A stretch of 16,892 bases of DNA from Lachnospiraceae bacterium (GCA_014804225.1 JAAVAF010000031.1:1-16892), one strand, 5' to 3'; counted from the first letter of the stretch, positions 1 through 6,096 are shown. Translations and numbers: made by a program. The notes: generated by a model from the sequence alone, not told the origin.

Positions 1-1351
1 CCTCAACGGAGATATCGGGCACATAGTTGACGATTGCCGTGATTCCCTGCGGCACAGTCTTTGTCGGAATCACGATAATGTTTTTGTCCGTCGTAAGCTG
101 TTTTGCCTGATTTGCCGCCAGTATGATGTTTTTATTGTTCGGGAAGATGAAAATATTGTCGGCATTGATTTTTTCGATTGCATTCAACATATCCTCCGTG
201 CTCGGATTCATGGTCTGTCCGCCTTCAATGATGTAATCTACACCGAGGGAGCGGAATATCTCATTGATTCCGTCGCCGACAGACACTGCAATAAAGCCTG
301 TATCTTTGTGCTCCATAGGAGCTGCTTCCTCAACCTTATCCGATGCTTGCGAAATCGTTGTACTTTGCATCTCCTTTTCCATCATATCGGAAACTTTTTC
401 ATCACGCTCTAAGCGCATATTTTCAATAATGATTGTCGTAAGCTGACCGTACTTGAGCGCCCTTTGCATCGCAAGTCCCGGATCATTTGTGTGCACATGC
501 ACCTTCACGATTTCGTCGTCTGAAACGACAACAATCGAGTCACCGATGGACGACAAGAACTCCTTAAAGTCCGTTTCCTGTTTTGCTGGAAGCGGCTTTT
601 CGAGCATAATCAAAAACTGCGTGCAATAACAGAACTTAATCTCCGCATTTGCCTGCGCTTCAATATTCGGACTCATAGCACCGCTCTTTGATGCAGCGCT
701 TGACGTTTCTTCTACATTAAGCTTAACCTCTTTTCCGAGAAATGCATCAAATCCGCCTTTTAATACCTCAACCAGTCCTTGACCACCCGAGTCAACAACG
801 CCTGCCTGTTTTAAGACCGGAAGGATTTCCGGCGTCTTTGCCAAAACTACTTCTGCCTCTTTTATCACTTCGCTGATAAAGACTTCTAAATCTTTTTCTC
901 CCGCTACGGCAAGGTCGCTGGCACGCTTTGACGCCCCTTTTGCCACCGTGAGAATTGTTCCCTCCTTCGGCTTCATAACAGCCTTATATGCCGTTTCCAC
1001 CGCCTTTTCACACGCCGCGGCAAGGATTGCCACATTGACTTCATCATACTCTTTTATGACTTTTGTAAATCCTCGGAAAAGCTGCGAGAGAATAACACCC
1101 GAATTGCCCCTTGCTCCTCTTAAAGAACCTGACGAAATCGCCTTTGCAAGCGATGCCATATCAGGATTTTCGATTGCGGCAACCTCTTTTGCCGCAGACA
1201 TGATCGTCATGGACATATTGGTACCCGTATCTCCGTCGGGAACGGGGAACACATTTAACTCATTAATCCATTCTTTTTTATTCTCCAAATTGTACGCGCC
1301 GGCGAGAAACATTTTTGCAAGCATTTTCGCGTCGATTGTATTTAATCCCAC
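1..1351 (-). CDS. fakA: DAK2/DhaL-domain fatty acid kinase subunit FakA (YloV-like), 3' end cut off by the window
   Basis: About 450 codons are present; the C-terminus lies beyond the left edge. The start is a GTG at 1351 preceded by GGAGG at 8-base spacing. No in-frame ATG occurs before codon 10, so the GTG is preferred. The N-terminus (VGLNTIDAKML...) leads into the DhaL-type nucleotide/metal motif NVFPVPDGDTGTNM, with Asp39, Asp41 and Asn45 as the expected ligands. Further DhaL signatures follow: GSLRGARGNSGVILSQ and VVDSGGQGL. In the family, the DhaL domain (about the first 200 residues) phosphorylates fatty acids held by a FakB partner, and the C-terminal part docks FakB. The family is usually about 550 residues, so roughly 100 are missing here. 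It lies directly downstream of an Asp23 gene, as yloU-yloV do in Bacillus. The whole intergenic gap is one copy of a structured repeat that supplies the ribosome binding site. Confidence 0.93.
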   Translation of the reverse strand, partial: MGLNTIDAKMLAKMFLAGAYNLENKKEWINELNVFPVPDGDTGTNMSMTIMSAAKEVAAIENPDMASLAKAISSGSLRGARGNSGVILSQLFRGFTKVIKEYDEVNVAILAAACEKAVETAYKAVMKPKEGTILTVAKGASKRASDLAVAGEKDLEVFISEVIKEAEVVLAKTPEILPVLKQAGVVDSGGQGLVEVLKGGFDAFLGKEVKLNVEETSSAASKSGAMSPNIEAQANAEIKFCYCTQFLIMLEKPLPAKQETDFKEFLSSIGDSIVVVSDDEIVKVHVHTNDPGLAMQRALKYGQLTTIIIENMRLERDEKVSDMMEKEMQSTTISQASDKVEEAAPMEHKDTGFIAVSVGDGINEIFRSLGVDYIIEGGQTMNPSTEDMLNAIEKINADNIFIFPNNKNIILAANQAKQLTTDKNIIVIPTKTVPQGITAIVNYVPDISVE

Positions 1352-1359
1352 TTTCAAAT

Positions 1360-1420
1360 CCTCCTTGTTTTTTCGAAGAAAAAATGCGACTGTCCTTACA
1401 GGAGCAGAAGATTTTCCTCC
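1360..1420 (-). repeat. Leader repeat family 1, copy A (structured, carries a ribosome binding site)
   Basis: A 61-bp unit fills the gap between the yloU stop codon and fakA. It is closely similar to the two units at 15607-15724 in front of ilvC. Read on the minus strand it has GGAGG at both ends and three potential hairpins. These are GAGG/CTTC (with one G-U pair), CTGT-AAGG-ACAG, and a T-run/A-run stem closed by C-TTC-G. Its last GGAGG is the Shine-Dalgarno of fakA. The middle stem differs from the other copies at two base pairs, both compensated. Confidence 0.85.
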
Positions 1421-1777
1421 TTAATCAATTACTCGGACACCTTCAACGAAGATGTTGACTTTCTCGATTTCAAGCCCCGTAAAGTTCTCTACCTTGTATT
1501 TTACGCTGCTGATCAGGTTATCGCATACTGTAACAATGCTGACACCATAAGAAACGATGACATGAAAATCAAGGATTAATTTATTATTCACGATATTTAC
1601 CGATATTCCATGCGTGATGCTGTCCTTTTTGAGCAGCTTTACCAAGCCGTCCTTTACATTGACAGACGCCATTCCGACAATGCCGAAACACTCTACCGCC
1701 ACACTCCCCGCATATTGCGCGATGACTTCCGGATCCACATAAATATTTCCCATATGAGTATTCATAGAACCTTTCAT
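1421..1777 (-). CDS. yloU: Asp23/Gls24 family envelope stress protein (YloU-like)
   Basis: A 118-residue protein read from ATG 1777 (MKGSMNTHMGNIYVDPEVI), preceded by AAAGGAAC at about 9-10 bases. An upstream TTG at 1810 would add 11 residues that do not look like the family, and it has a poor ribosome binding site. The body is typical of Asp23: VDPEVIAQYAGSVAVECFGIVGMA near the start, a central DFHVIVSYGVSIVTVCDNLISSVKYKVENFTGLEIEKVNIFVEGVRV at the end. It has no signal peptide or membrane segment, so it is cytoplasmic. Members of this family associate with the envelope through partner proteins and respond to cell-wall or alkaline stress. In Bacillus and many Clostridia this gene stands next to yloV and divergent from rpmB, exactly as here. 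Function beyond the family assignment is inferred. Confidence 0.9.
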   Translation of the reverse strand: MKGSMNTHMGNIYVDPEVIAQYAGSVAVECFGIVGMASVNVKDGLVKLLKKDSITHGISVNIVNNKLILDFHVIVSYGVSIVTVCDNLISSVKYKVENFTGLEIEKVNIFVEGVRVID

Positions 1778-1826
1778 AAAATAACCGTTCCTTTCTGTAT
1801 CCTTTTTCAAACAAATAGTTATTTTT

Positions 1827-1832
1827 ATTATA
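1827..1832 (-). promoter_or_regulatory. Probable -10 box of the yloU-fakA promoter
   Basis: TATAAT on the minus strand lies about 50 bases before the yloU start. The region 17-18 bases upstream is T-rich and has no good -35 match (TTTTCT). The promoter may be weak, need an activator, or use a different spacing. Confidence 0.45.
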
Positions 1833-1915
1833 ACCTTTTTGGAAGAAAAAGAAAATACATATTTTTCCAGTTACAATACTTATCTTCATAAAAACATATT
1901 TTTTCCAAAAAACTC

Positions 1916-1944
1916 TTGCCAAATGTATAAATATTTGATAGAAT
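1916..1944 (+). promoter_or_regulatory. Sigma-A promoter of rpmB
   Basis: TTGCCA (1916-1921), a 17-base spacer and TAGAAT (1939-1944), 50 bases before the rpmB start codon. It diverges from the yloU promoter. Confidence 0.8.
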
Positions 1945-1993
1945 ATCACTGTTGTGAGTCGTATGACTTAGTTTGGTCGAGGAGGTGCTAACG

Positions 1994-2179
1994 ATGGCAA
2001 AGTGTGATATTTGTGGCAAGGGCGTTCATTTTGGAAATAACGTAAGTCATTCTCATAGAAGATCCAATGCAATTTGGCATTCAAATATAAAAAGAGTAAA
2101 ATGCAAAGTAAACGGAGCTGCTAAGAGAATGCACGTTTGCACAAGATGCTTACGTTCCGGTGCAGTAGAAAGAGCATAA
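1994..2179 (+). CDS. rpmB: 50S ribosomal protein L28
   Basis: A 61-residue protein starting at ATG 1994 (MAKCDICGKGVHFGNNVSHS), with GAGGAGGTG 8-15 bases upstream. This ribosome binding site rules out the longer frame opening at 1973. It shows the L28 signature HSHRRSNAIWHSNIKRVK and the C-terminal CTRCLRSG. Four cysteines (CDIC near residues 4-7, CTRC near the end) form the zinc-ribbon variant of L28. It is a structural component of the large ribosomal subunit. It is the only plus-strand gene in the window, monocistronic, with its own promoter (1916-1944) and terminator (2201-2229). Its position divergent from yloU-fakA is the classic Firmicute arrangement. Confidence 0.97.
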   Translation: MAKCDICGKGVHFGNNVSHSHRRSNAIWHSNIKRVKCKVNGAAKRMHVCTRCLRSGAVERA

Positions 2180-2200
2180 TCCAAATTGAAACATAAAGAG

Positions 2201-2229
2201 GGAACATACTTGTATATGTTCCTTTTTTT
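2201..2229 (+). terminator. Intrinsic terminator of rpmB
   Basis: GGAACATA (2201-2208) pairs with TATGTTCC (2215-2222) around a 6-base loop, followed by seven T. It lies 21 bases after the rpmB stop codon. A copy of repeat family 2 begins 12 bases further on. Confidence 0.88.
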
Positions 2230-2241
2230 GTGTTTTTATTC

Positions 2242-2329
2242 TATAGGAAATTGCGACAGCGTAAATCATTTAAGAAAGAATTTGCAAAGCAAATTCTTTG
2301 AACGCAAGCTGCCGAGCTTGCGTTTTTTT
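2242..2329 (+). repeat. Terminator-following repeat family 2, copy 1
   Basis: An 88-bp element with a second copy, in minus orientation, at 5084-5171. It opens with a near-invariant block TATAGGAAATTGCGACAG and then GTAAATCATTTAAG. Next come an 11-bp perfect hairpin (2275-2285 with 2289-2299, 3-base loop) and an 8-bp perfect hairpin (2301-2308 with 2317-2324) around the loop CTGCCGAG, and then a T run. In the other copy the second hairpin has a wholly different stem but the same loop. It starts just after the rpmB terminator and could act as a second terminator or RNA 3' end. Confidence 0.85.
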
Positions 2330-2337
2330 ATGAAACG

Positions 2338-2380
2338 AAAAAAGCCAGCACTACAAGCACTACCCTTCGTAATACTGGCT
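2338..2380 (-). terminator. Terminator overlapping the end of the J-domain gene
   Basis: On the minus strand AGCCAGTATTAC (2369-2380, still inside the coding region) pairs with GTAGTGCTGGCT (2343-2354), a 12-bp stem with two G-U pairs. It is followed by six T (2338-2343). The stop codon lies in the loop. Confidence 0.7.
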
Positions 2381-2941
2381 TCTAAGACTATCGTATTCCG
2401 TCTGTATTTTAATCAATGTTTTCGCATCTCCACACTTATTGTCAGGGTGGAAAATCTTTAACAGCTCCTTATAACGCTTTCTAAGTGTCAGCTCACTGTC
2501 AACACCTCGAAAAAAACTTGTCCCATCATAAGCAGCGTCCGCTGCACCACCGTGCTGATGCGTATTGGTTCTGTTTGAGCCGGACATTTTCTGCTTTCTG
2601 TATTTCGTCTTTTCATGTTCAAAATTGAGTCGTTCACACTCTAATGCTTTTTTATCAAGCTCAAGCTGGCGATATGCATCCTCTATAATTTTTAGCTCCT
2701 TTGCAATCAGAGCTTCATTGTTCTCATAGCGTTTCTTGAAGGCTTTCTCTCTTGCGCTCAAATCCTCTCGTTCTCTTTCAAGTTCACGCTTCGTCTGCAT
2801 CAGCTCGTGATTGAACGCCATCAGCTCGTCCCGTCTTGTCTGAATCCGCACCTGCTCCTGAAACATCCACGATTTTAATTCTTTTACATCTTCAATAGTC
2901 GCCTCTTCGCTGTTTATTTGTTCTTCTTCAAACTCCACCAT
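2360..2941 (-). CDS. Coiled-coil protein with C-terminal J-like domain
   Basis: A 193-residue protein. ATG 2941 is chosen because AAAAGGAG precedes it by about 10 bases and because a near-perfect promoter (3006-3034) makes RNA that would miss the upstream TTG at 3019. Residues ~1-20 are acidic. Residues ~20-118 are a long charged heptad-like coiled coil (KRELEREREDLSAREKAF). Residues ~119-148 are a Ser/Gly/His-rich linker. Residues ~150-190 (LTLRKRYKELLKIFHPDNKCGDAK...IQTEYDSLRSQY) resemble helices II-III of a DnaJ J-domain, with HPD at 165-167. HPD is the motif that stimulates DnaK's ATPase, so a DnaK-recruiting role is inferred. Helix I is poorly defined, there is no signal peptide, and no specific family is recognised. 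The terminator stem begins inside its last codons. Confidence 0.8.
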   Translation of the reverse strand: MVEFEEEQINSEEATIEDVKELKSWMFQEQVRIQTRRDELMAFNHELMQTKRELEREREDLSAREKAFKKRYENNEALIAKELKIIEDAYRQLELDKKALECERLNFEHEKTKYRKQKMSGSNRTNTHQHGGAADAAYDGTSFFRGVDSELTLRKRYKELLKIFHPDNKCGDAKTLIKIQTEYDSLRSQYYEG

Positions 2942-2987
2942 ACCATTGTTACTCCTTTTGAAATTTGAATCCAATAGTTTATGCAAA

Positions 2988-3128
2988 TTAATCGCAACTA
3001 AAAAGATTATACCCGACAATCACAAAAATTGCAATAAGAATTAATCCAATCCACGTACTTTGTATAATGATCATTAAGAGCATACCAAAAGCAATACATA
3101 AAACGGTATAGCCAATCAGCTTTTGCAT
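2988..3128 (-). CDS. 46-residue membrane peptide, two predicted helices
   Basis: A short reading frame beginning ATG 3128, with CGGAG about 9 bases upstream. It reads MQKLIGYTVLCIAFGMLLMI, then IIQSTWIGLILIAIFVIVGY and NLFSCD, and ends with TAA. Two hydrophobic stretches (about residues 5-22 and 26-42) separated by a short polar turn predict a hairpin in the membrane with both ends on the same side. The frame, the ribosome binding site and an upstream TATAAT all agree. It sits between ytfJ and the J-domain gene, and the latter's promoter lies inside its last codons. I believe similar short proteins ending GYNLF-C occur in Clostridia, but I cannot name a family or function. Confidence 0.68.
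   Translation of the reverse strand: MQKLIGYTVLCIAFGMLLMIIIQSTWIGLILIAIFVIVGYNLFSCD
3006..3034 (-). promoter_or_regulatory. Promoter of the J-domain gene, inside the 46-residue ORF
   Basis: On the minus strand TTGCAA (3029-3034), a 17-base spacer and TATAAT (3006-3011). It drives the gene starting at 2941, leaving a leader of about 58 bases. Confidence 0.75.
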
Positions 3129-3155
3129 ACCACATACTCCGAAATGTCTTTATTC

Positions 3156-3161
3156 ATTATA
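3156..3161 (-). promoter_or_regulatory. Possible -10 box for the 46-residue membrane peptide
   Basis: TATAAT on the minus strand, about 28 bases before the start codon at 3128. The 17-18 base upstream position holds only A/T-rich sequence with no -35 match. Confidence 0.4.
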
Positions 3162-3206
3162 TGCAAAATCGGAAAAATTTTTTCTTAAAATTTTTATTTG
3201 CCTATT

Positions 3207-3593
3207 CTACTTCTCCTCCGGAAAAGCTACATCCACGACTTCTTTGTCTGCTGGCATATCGTCTTTCGACATAATGCGATCTAACAAATCCGGAACCATA
3301 TCCACAATCTTGTTTACGGTATCCTGATTCTTGATATTGACAAGCCGTACTTGTCCGTTTTTAATCACAAGCACTGCGCTCGGCGACATCTTTCCTGTCA
3401 TTCCGCCTGCACCGCCGTCCTTCTTATCATTTTTTGCTGCGCCTGCACCAACACCAAACGTAACATCTACCAACGGAACAATAATCGTATCACCAATCTG
3501 TGTCGGCTCGCCTACTACTGTTTTCGAAGAAAGAAATTTCTCCATTCCCTGCATCATCGAATTAATTACACCGTTAAAATTATTATCAGACAT
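3207..3593 (-). CDS. ytfJ: GerW family sporulation protein (YtfJ)
   Basis: A 128-residue protein starting at ATG 3593 (MSDNNFNGVINSMMQGMEKFL). The family signature is clear: KTVVGEPTQIGDTIIVPLVDVTFGVGAGA, followed by a Gly-rich GGAGGMTGKMSPSAVLVIKNGQVRLVNI and a tail ending in acidic residues. There is no signal peptide. In Bacillus, YtfJ/GerW is made in the forespore and is needed for normal spore germination, but its biochemical activity is unknown. It directly follows the DUF2953 gene (ytfI), 29 bases apart, the same pair as in Bacillus. That suggests this organism sporulates or descends from a sporulating lineage, although GerW-like proteins also occur in non-sporulating relatives. Confidence 0.94.
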   Translation of the reverse strand: MSDNNFNGVINSMMQGMEKFLSSKTVVGEPTQIGDTIIVPLVDVTFGVGAGAAKNDKKDGGAGGMTGKMSPSAVLVIKNGQVRLVNIKNQDTVNKIVDMVPDLLDRIMSKDDMPADKEVVDVAFPEEK

Positions 3594-3622
3594 TAAAAAA
3601 CCTCCAAACCTATCTATATTTA

Positions 3623-4627
3623 TTACAAATCAAGCTGCTTTCTAAGCTGTTTTATATTTTTATCCGTTATCAAAAGCCATAGTGTCCATAAAAAAATGTA
3701 AATGCTCATCTTCCCCTTCAACCGAAAACTGCCTTCCATTATTTTTTTGTCAAATTCCGGCTGAATATCCACGTTTCCCATATGAAACGGATAAAGTATT
3801 CCCCACACGGCAAGCACATTTCCCATTGTTGCCGGATCCTCAAACCCCAAATGCAGCTTTACCTCATACTTTTGGGGAGAAATATTTTTTATAATTTTGG
3901 AAAGTCGTTTTGTACATAGACCCAAAGCCTGTTTTGTACTTTCCTGTTGTAATAATTCCCAGTAATATTTTATGTTATCCCTAATCTTTACTATTATATC
4001 ATAGATTTTGTGAAATGTGAACTTAATATTCCGAAGGACTTCGACAAGCTTTTTCAAAAAGTCTTTTATTCTTTGAAAAAGCTTGTTTTTGTCTGCTTTG
4101 TCGTCATTTGCCTGATCTATTTCGACCTCGTCTGCGGTTCTCTTCGCGCCCTGTTCTGTCGTTTGACTATTCCCTTGTACAAAATCTTCTTCTATTTCTG
4201 TCTCTTTTTTTATCTCCTCGGAAGCAGCTTCTTCAATAGAACGTTCTTCCTGCATTGTTTCGTCATCAATAGGCTCGTCATTTGTTGATGATGCTGCCTG
4301 AAGCTGCGGCTCTTCGTCGGAAATACGTTTTCGTTTTCGCTCTTTTTTGGATTTTTTACGCTTTTTTAAATTATCAAAAACCGTGATGAAAAACACTTTT
4401 GCTTTTATATGAAACGGCTGTCCGTTCTTATACTGCGCAGTTAGCGAAACGACTCCCATCAGCCATCTCACTTTTCCTGATACATCGATGCCTTCCTGTA
4501 CATAACTGCCGGCTGCCTTATATCTCAACGGTACAAACAGTACAAGCAAGATCAGCAGTATCAAGATACCAAGTATGATTAAAATACTGATTCCTATTAT
4601 TTTTAGTATGGTTAATATTATTGACAC
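3623..4627 (-). CDS. ytfI: DUF2953 membrane-anchored protein (YtfI-like)
   Basis: A 334-residue protein. The start is GTG 4627, preceded by AAGGGGAG at about 8 bases. Residues ~3-32 form one strongly hydrophobic anchor (ILTILKIIGISILIILGILI). The family-typical VPLRYKAAGSYVQEGIDVSGKVRWLMGVVSL follows. Residues ~88-180 are a very charged, probably disordered region with a Lys/Arg-rich start (KKRKKSKKERKRKR) and then a long Glu/Asp-rich stretch. The C-terminal ~130 residues carry the DUF2953 part (KVHLGFEDPATMGNVLAVWGILYPF-like), with a weak hydrophobic patch near the end. The function is not known. Pairing with ytfJ suggests a spore-related or envelope role. The gene starts 38 bases after the unknown 109-aa gene, so the three probably form one operon. 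Confidence 0.88.
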   Translation of the reverse strand: MSIILTILKIIGISILIILGILILLILLVLFVPLRYKAAGSYVQEGIDVSGKVRWLMGVVSLTAQYKNGQPFHIKAKVFFITVFDNLKKRKKSKKERKRKRISDEEPQLQAASSTNDEPIDDETMQEERSIEEAASEEIKKETEIEEDFVQGNSQTTEQGAKRTADEVEIDQANDDKADKNKLFQRIKDFLKKLVEVLRNIKFTFHKIYDIIVKIRDNIKYYWELLQQESTKQALGLCTKRLSKIIKNISPQKYEVKLHLGFEDPATMGNVLAVWGILYPFHMGNVDIQPEFDKKIMEGSFRLKGKMSIYIFLWTLWLLITDKNIKQLRKQLDL

Positions 4628-4665
4628 GCTATGCTCCCCTTATTGATCGCACTGTAACTGCATCG

Positions 4666-4995
4666 TTATAACAAAAAGTCCCTTCTACAATAAAAAAATG
4701 ATTTTACATCATAACCACCGGTGATTTTATAAACATCCTCAAACATATCTGCCACTAACGCTACTGCATTCCAGTATCCGACTGCAAGTCCCACTATGTA
4801 TGGTGCGTGGTTCTTTTTCTTATAATATTTTTGTTTGAGCATCGCACTATGATATATTTCAAGCTGATCGCTGTTTTTTGCCAGTGCAATTACGTAAATT
4901 GTCGGCTGCGGACGTCCGGTTCTTAGTTTCCATATGATTTTATTTCGTTTTTTTTCTATGGACGGACTTATATACAATCCTCTGTAGAAACGCAT
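4666..4995 (-). CDS. Hypothetical protein, 109 residues, first gene of the ytfI-ytfJ operon
   Basis: Begins at ATG 4995 (MRFYRGLYISPSIEKKRNKI). A purine-rich GAAAGGAAC lies about 13 bases upstream, a longer spacing than usual. The protein is basic and aromatic-rich, with no signal peptide. A moderately hydrophobic stretch around residues 66-85 (YIVGLAVGYWNAVALVADMF) could be a buried helix or weak membrane segment. It ends KSFFYCRRDFLL. A consensus-like promoter (5053-5081) drives it, and ytfI follows 38 bases after its stop. I do not recognise the family. The gene is supported by its promoter, its length and its operon position, not by homology. Confidence 0.72.
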   Translation of the reverse strand: MRFYRGLYISPSIEKKRNKIIWKLRTGRPQPTIYVIALAKNSDQLEIYHSAMLKQKYYKKKNHAPYIVGLAVGYWNAVALVADMFEDVYKITGGYDVKSFFYCRRDFLL

Positions 4996-5052
4996 ATCTA
5001 CACCATGTTCCTTTCTCAGCCTGCGAATTTACAAATATAACTCCTATCATTT

Positions 5053-5081
5053 ACTATATCACACCCCCGATATTTTTACAA
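5053..5081 (-). promoter_or_regulatory. Promoter of the 109-aa gene - ytfI - ytfJ operon
   Basis: On the minus strand TTGTAA (5076-5081), a 17-base spacer and TATAGT (5053-5058). It begins three bases after the T run that ends repeat family 2 copy 2, so the repeat insulates it from the NUDIX operon upstream. Confidence 0.72.
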
Positions 5082-5083
5082 AT

Positions 5084-5171
5084 GAAAAAGGTTTCGCTCG
5101 GCAGCGAAACCTCAAAGAATTTGCGTTGCAAATTCTTTCTTAAATGATTTACACTGTCGCAATTTCCTATA
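5084..5171 (-). repeat. Terminator-following repeat family 2, copy 2
   Basis: Minus-strand copy of the element at 2242-2329. The opening block TATAGGAAATTGCGACAG and the following GTAAATCATTTAAG are identical apart from one base. The 11-bp hairpin (5114-5124 with 5128-5138) keeps the same stem with one loop change. The second hairpin (5089-5096 with 5105-5112) has the stem AGGTTTCG/CGAAACCT where copy 1 has AACGCAAG/CTTGCGTT, but the loop CTGCCGAG is the same. A T run follows. It begins directly after the T-rich tail of the NUDIX operon terminator. Confidence 0.85.
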
Positions 5172-5198
5172 AAATGAAAAGAAGGTCTATCGACCTTC
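5171..5198 (-). terminator. Intrinsic terminator of the CheX/CheY/NUDIX operon
   Basis: On the minus strand GAAGGTC (5192-5198) pairs with GACCTTC (5181-5187) around a 4-base loop, followed by TTTTCATTTT. It lies about 22 bases after the NUDIX stop codon. Confidence 0.82.
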
Positions 5199-5220
5199 CT
5201 TTGTATTCTTTGCTTTCTTA

Positions 5221-5667
5221 TTATCGCGGCTTTATCCACTGTTTATTTTTTCTGAGAGTAATATATTCCTGATATGCCTGCTCTAAAATTTGTTTTTCGT
5301 TCGAAAATTTAAGCAAGTGATAGGCTTCATGGTATTTATAATAGCCTGAGTCAACAAAAAACTCTTCACGCTGCGGTTTTGAATAATAATTATCTGCCAT
5401 CATCAAATACCAGTGAACTTCCTTTTCAACAGTATCCTGCGGTACGCTAAAAGAATATTCACTTGTTCCGATGTATTTCATGACAGTTGCCTTTACACCC
5501 GTTTCTTCAAAGACCTCCCTAAGTGCAGTTTCCACATGCTTCTCTCCGCTTTCCACGGTTCCTTTTGGAAGAACCCAGCCCTCATACCTGTTCTTAAAGT
5601 TCTTATACAGAAGAAGTATTTTTCCCCTGAAAATGACTACGCCCCCACAACTAGTAGCCTCAATCAT
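5221..5667 (-). CDS. NUDIX hydrolase
   Basis: A 148-residue protein from ATG 5667 (MIEATSCGGVVIFRGKILLL), preceded by TTAGGAGG at about 7 bases. The complete Nudix box is at residues ~36-58: GTVESGEKHVETALREVFEETGV. The REVFEE glutamates coordinate the metal that cleaves nucleoside diphosphates linked to another group. The preceding WVLPKG is also typical. The opening (ATSCGGVVIF) resembles the diadenosine-tetraphosphate hydrolase-like branch, but the substrate cannot be read from sequence. The last 50 residues (FVDSGYYKYHEAYHLLKFSNEKQILEQAYQEY) look helical. It is the last gene of the operon, 27 bases after cheY, and is followed by a terminator. Whether it is linked to signalling or is merely co-transcribed is unknown. 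Confidence 0.92.
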   Translation of the reverse strand: MIEATSCGGVVIFRGKILLLYKNFKNRYEGWVLPKGTVESGEKHVETALREVFEETGVKATVMKYIGTSEYSFSVPQDTVEKEVHWYLMMADNYYSKPQREEFFVDSGYYKYHEAYHLLKFSNEKQILEQAYQEYITLRKNKQWIKPR

Positions 5668-5694
5668 GGCGTTTCCTCCTAAATGGTATCTGAA

Positions 5695-6051
5695 CTATTT
5701 AATGCTATCCAAAATATTGACAATTTGGCTAGTTTCAAAAGGCTTTGTTACAAACTCCGCTGCGCCAAGCTTGATTGCATCAAGCATCTTGCCCTTTTGT
5801 CCGGCGGCCGTCACCATGATAACCTTTGCATTATCGTCATATTCTCTTATTTTGGTAAGCGTTTCGATACCGTCCATAACGGGCATTGTAATATCAAGCG
5901 TAACAATATCAGGGTGGAGCTCACAATATTTCTCATAGCCCTCCTGACCATTCTTCGCCTCCGCAATTACCTCATAACCATTCTCCTCCAGAATTGTTTT
6001 AAGCATTGATCTTGAAGTTTTTGAATCATCAATTATCATAACTGTACTCAT
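5695..6051 (-). CDS. Single-domain CheY-type response regulator
   Basis: A 118-residue stand-alone receiver starting at ATG 6051, with AAGGAG about 10 bases upstream. All key residues are present: acidic pair Asp8-Asp9, phospho-acceptor Asp53 (DIVTLDITMPVMDG), switch Thr81 (VIMVTAAG) and Lys103 (FVTKPFE). There is no output domain, so it acts by binding other proteins when phosphorylated. Its upstream neighbour, 45 bases away, is a CheX-like protein with an intact phosphatase motif, the expected enzyme for its dephosphorylation. No histidine kinase or flagellar gene is visible in the window. It may serve the cell's main chemotaxis pathway or a separate pathway. Confidence 0.95.
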   Translation of the reverse strand: MSTVMIIDDSKTSRSMLKTILEENGYEVIAEAKNGQEGYEKYCELHPDIVTLDITMPVMDGIETLTKIREYDDNAKVIMVTAAGQKGKMLDAIKLGAAEFVTKPFETSQIVNILDSIK

Positions 6052-6096
6052 ATCTTAAATCTCCTTAAACTAAATACCTTTCTTATATCCTAAAGC

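Noticed and set aside
948..1424. 158-residue plus-strand frame
   Set aside because: It lies antisense to fakA, whose product matches a known family over its whole length, and it has no ribosome binding site or recognisable domain.
3180..3205. Terminator after ytfJ
   Set aside because: Only an all-A/T self-complementary stretch is present, with no GC in the stem and no proper T tail, so it is too weak to call.
5054..5239. Frame whose peptide resembles one encoded at 2186-2461 (shared IGNCDSVNHLRKNLQ)
   Set aside because: The similarity comes from the structured family 2 repeat in both places. The differences preserve RNA pairing rather than codons, so this is not a protein family.
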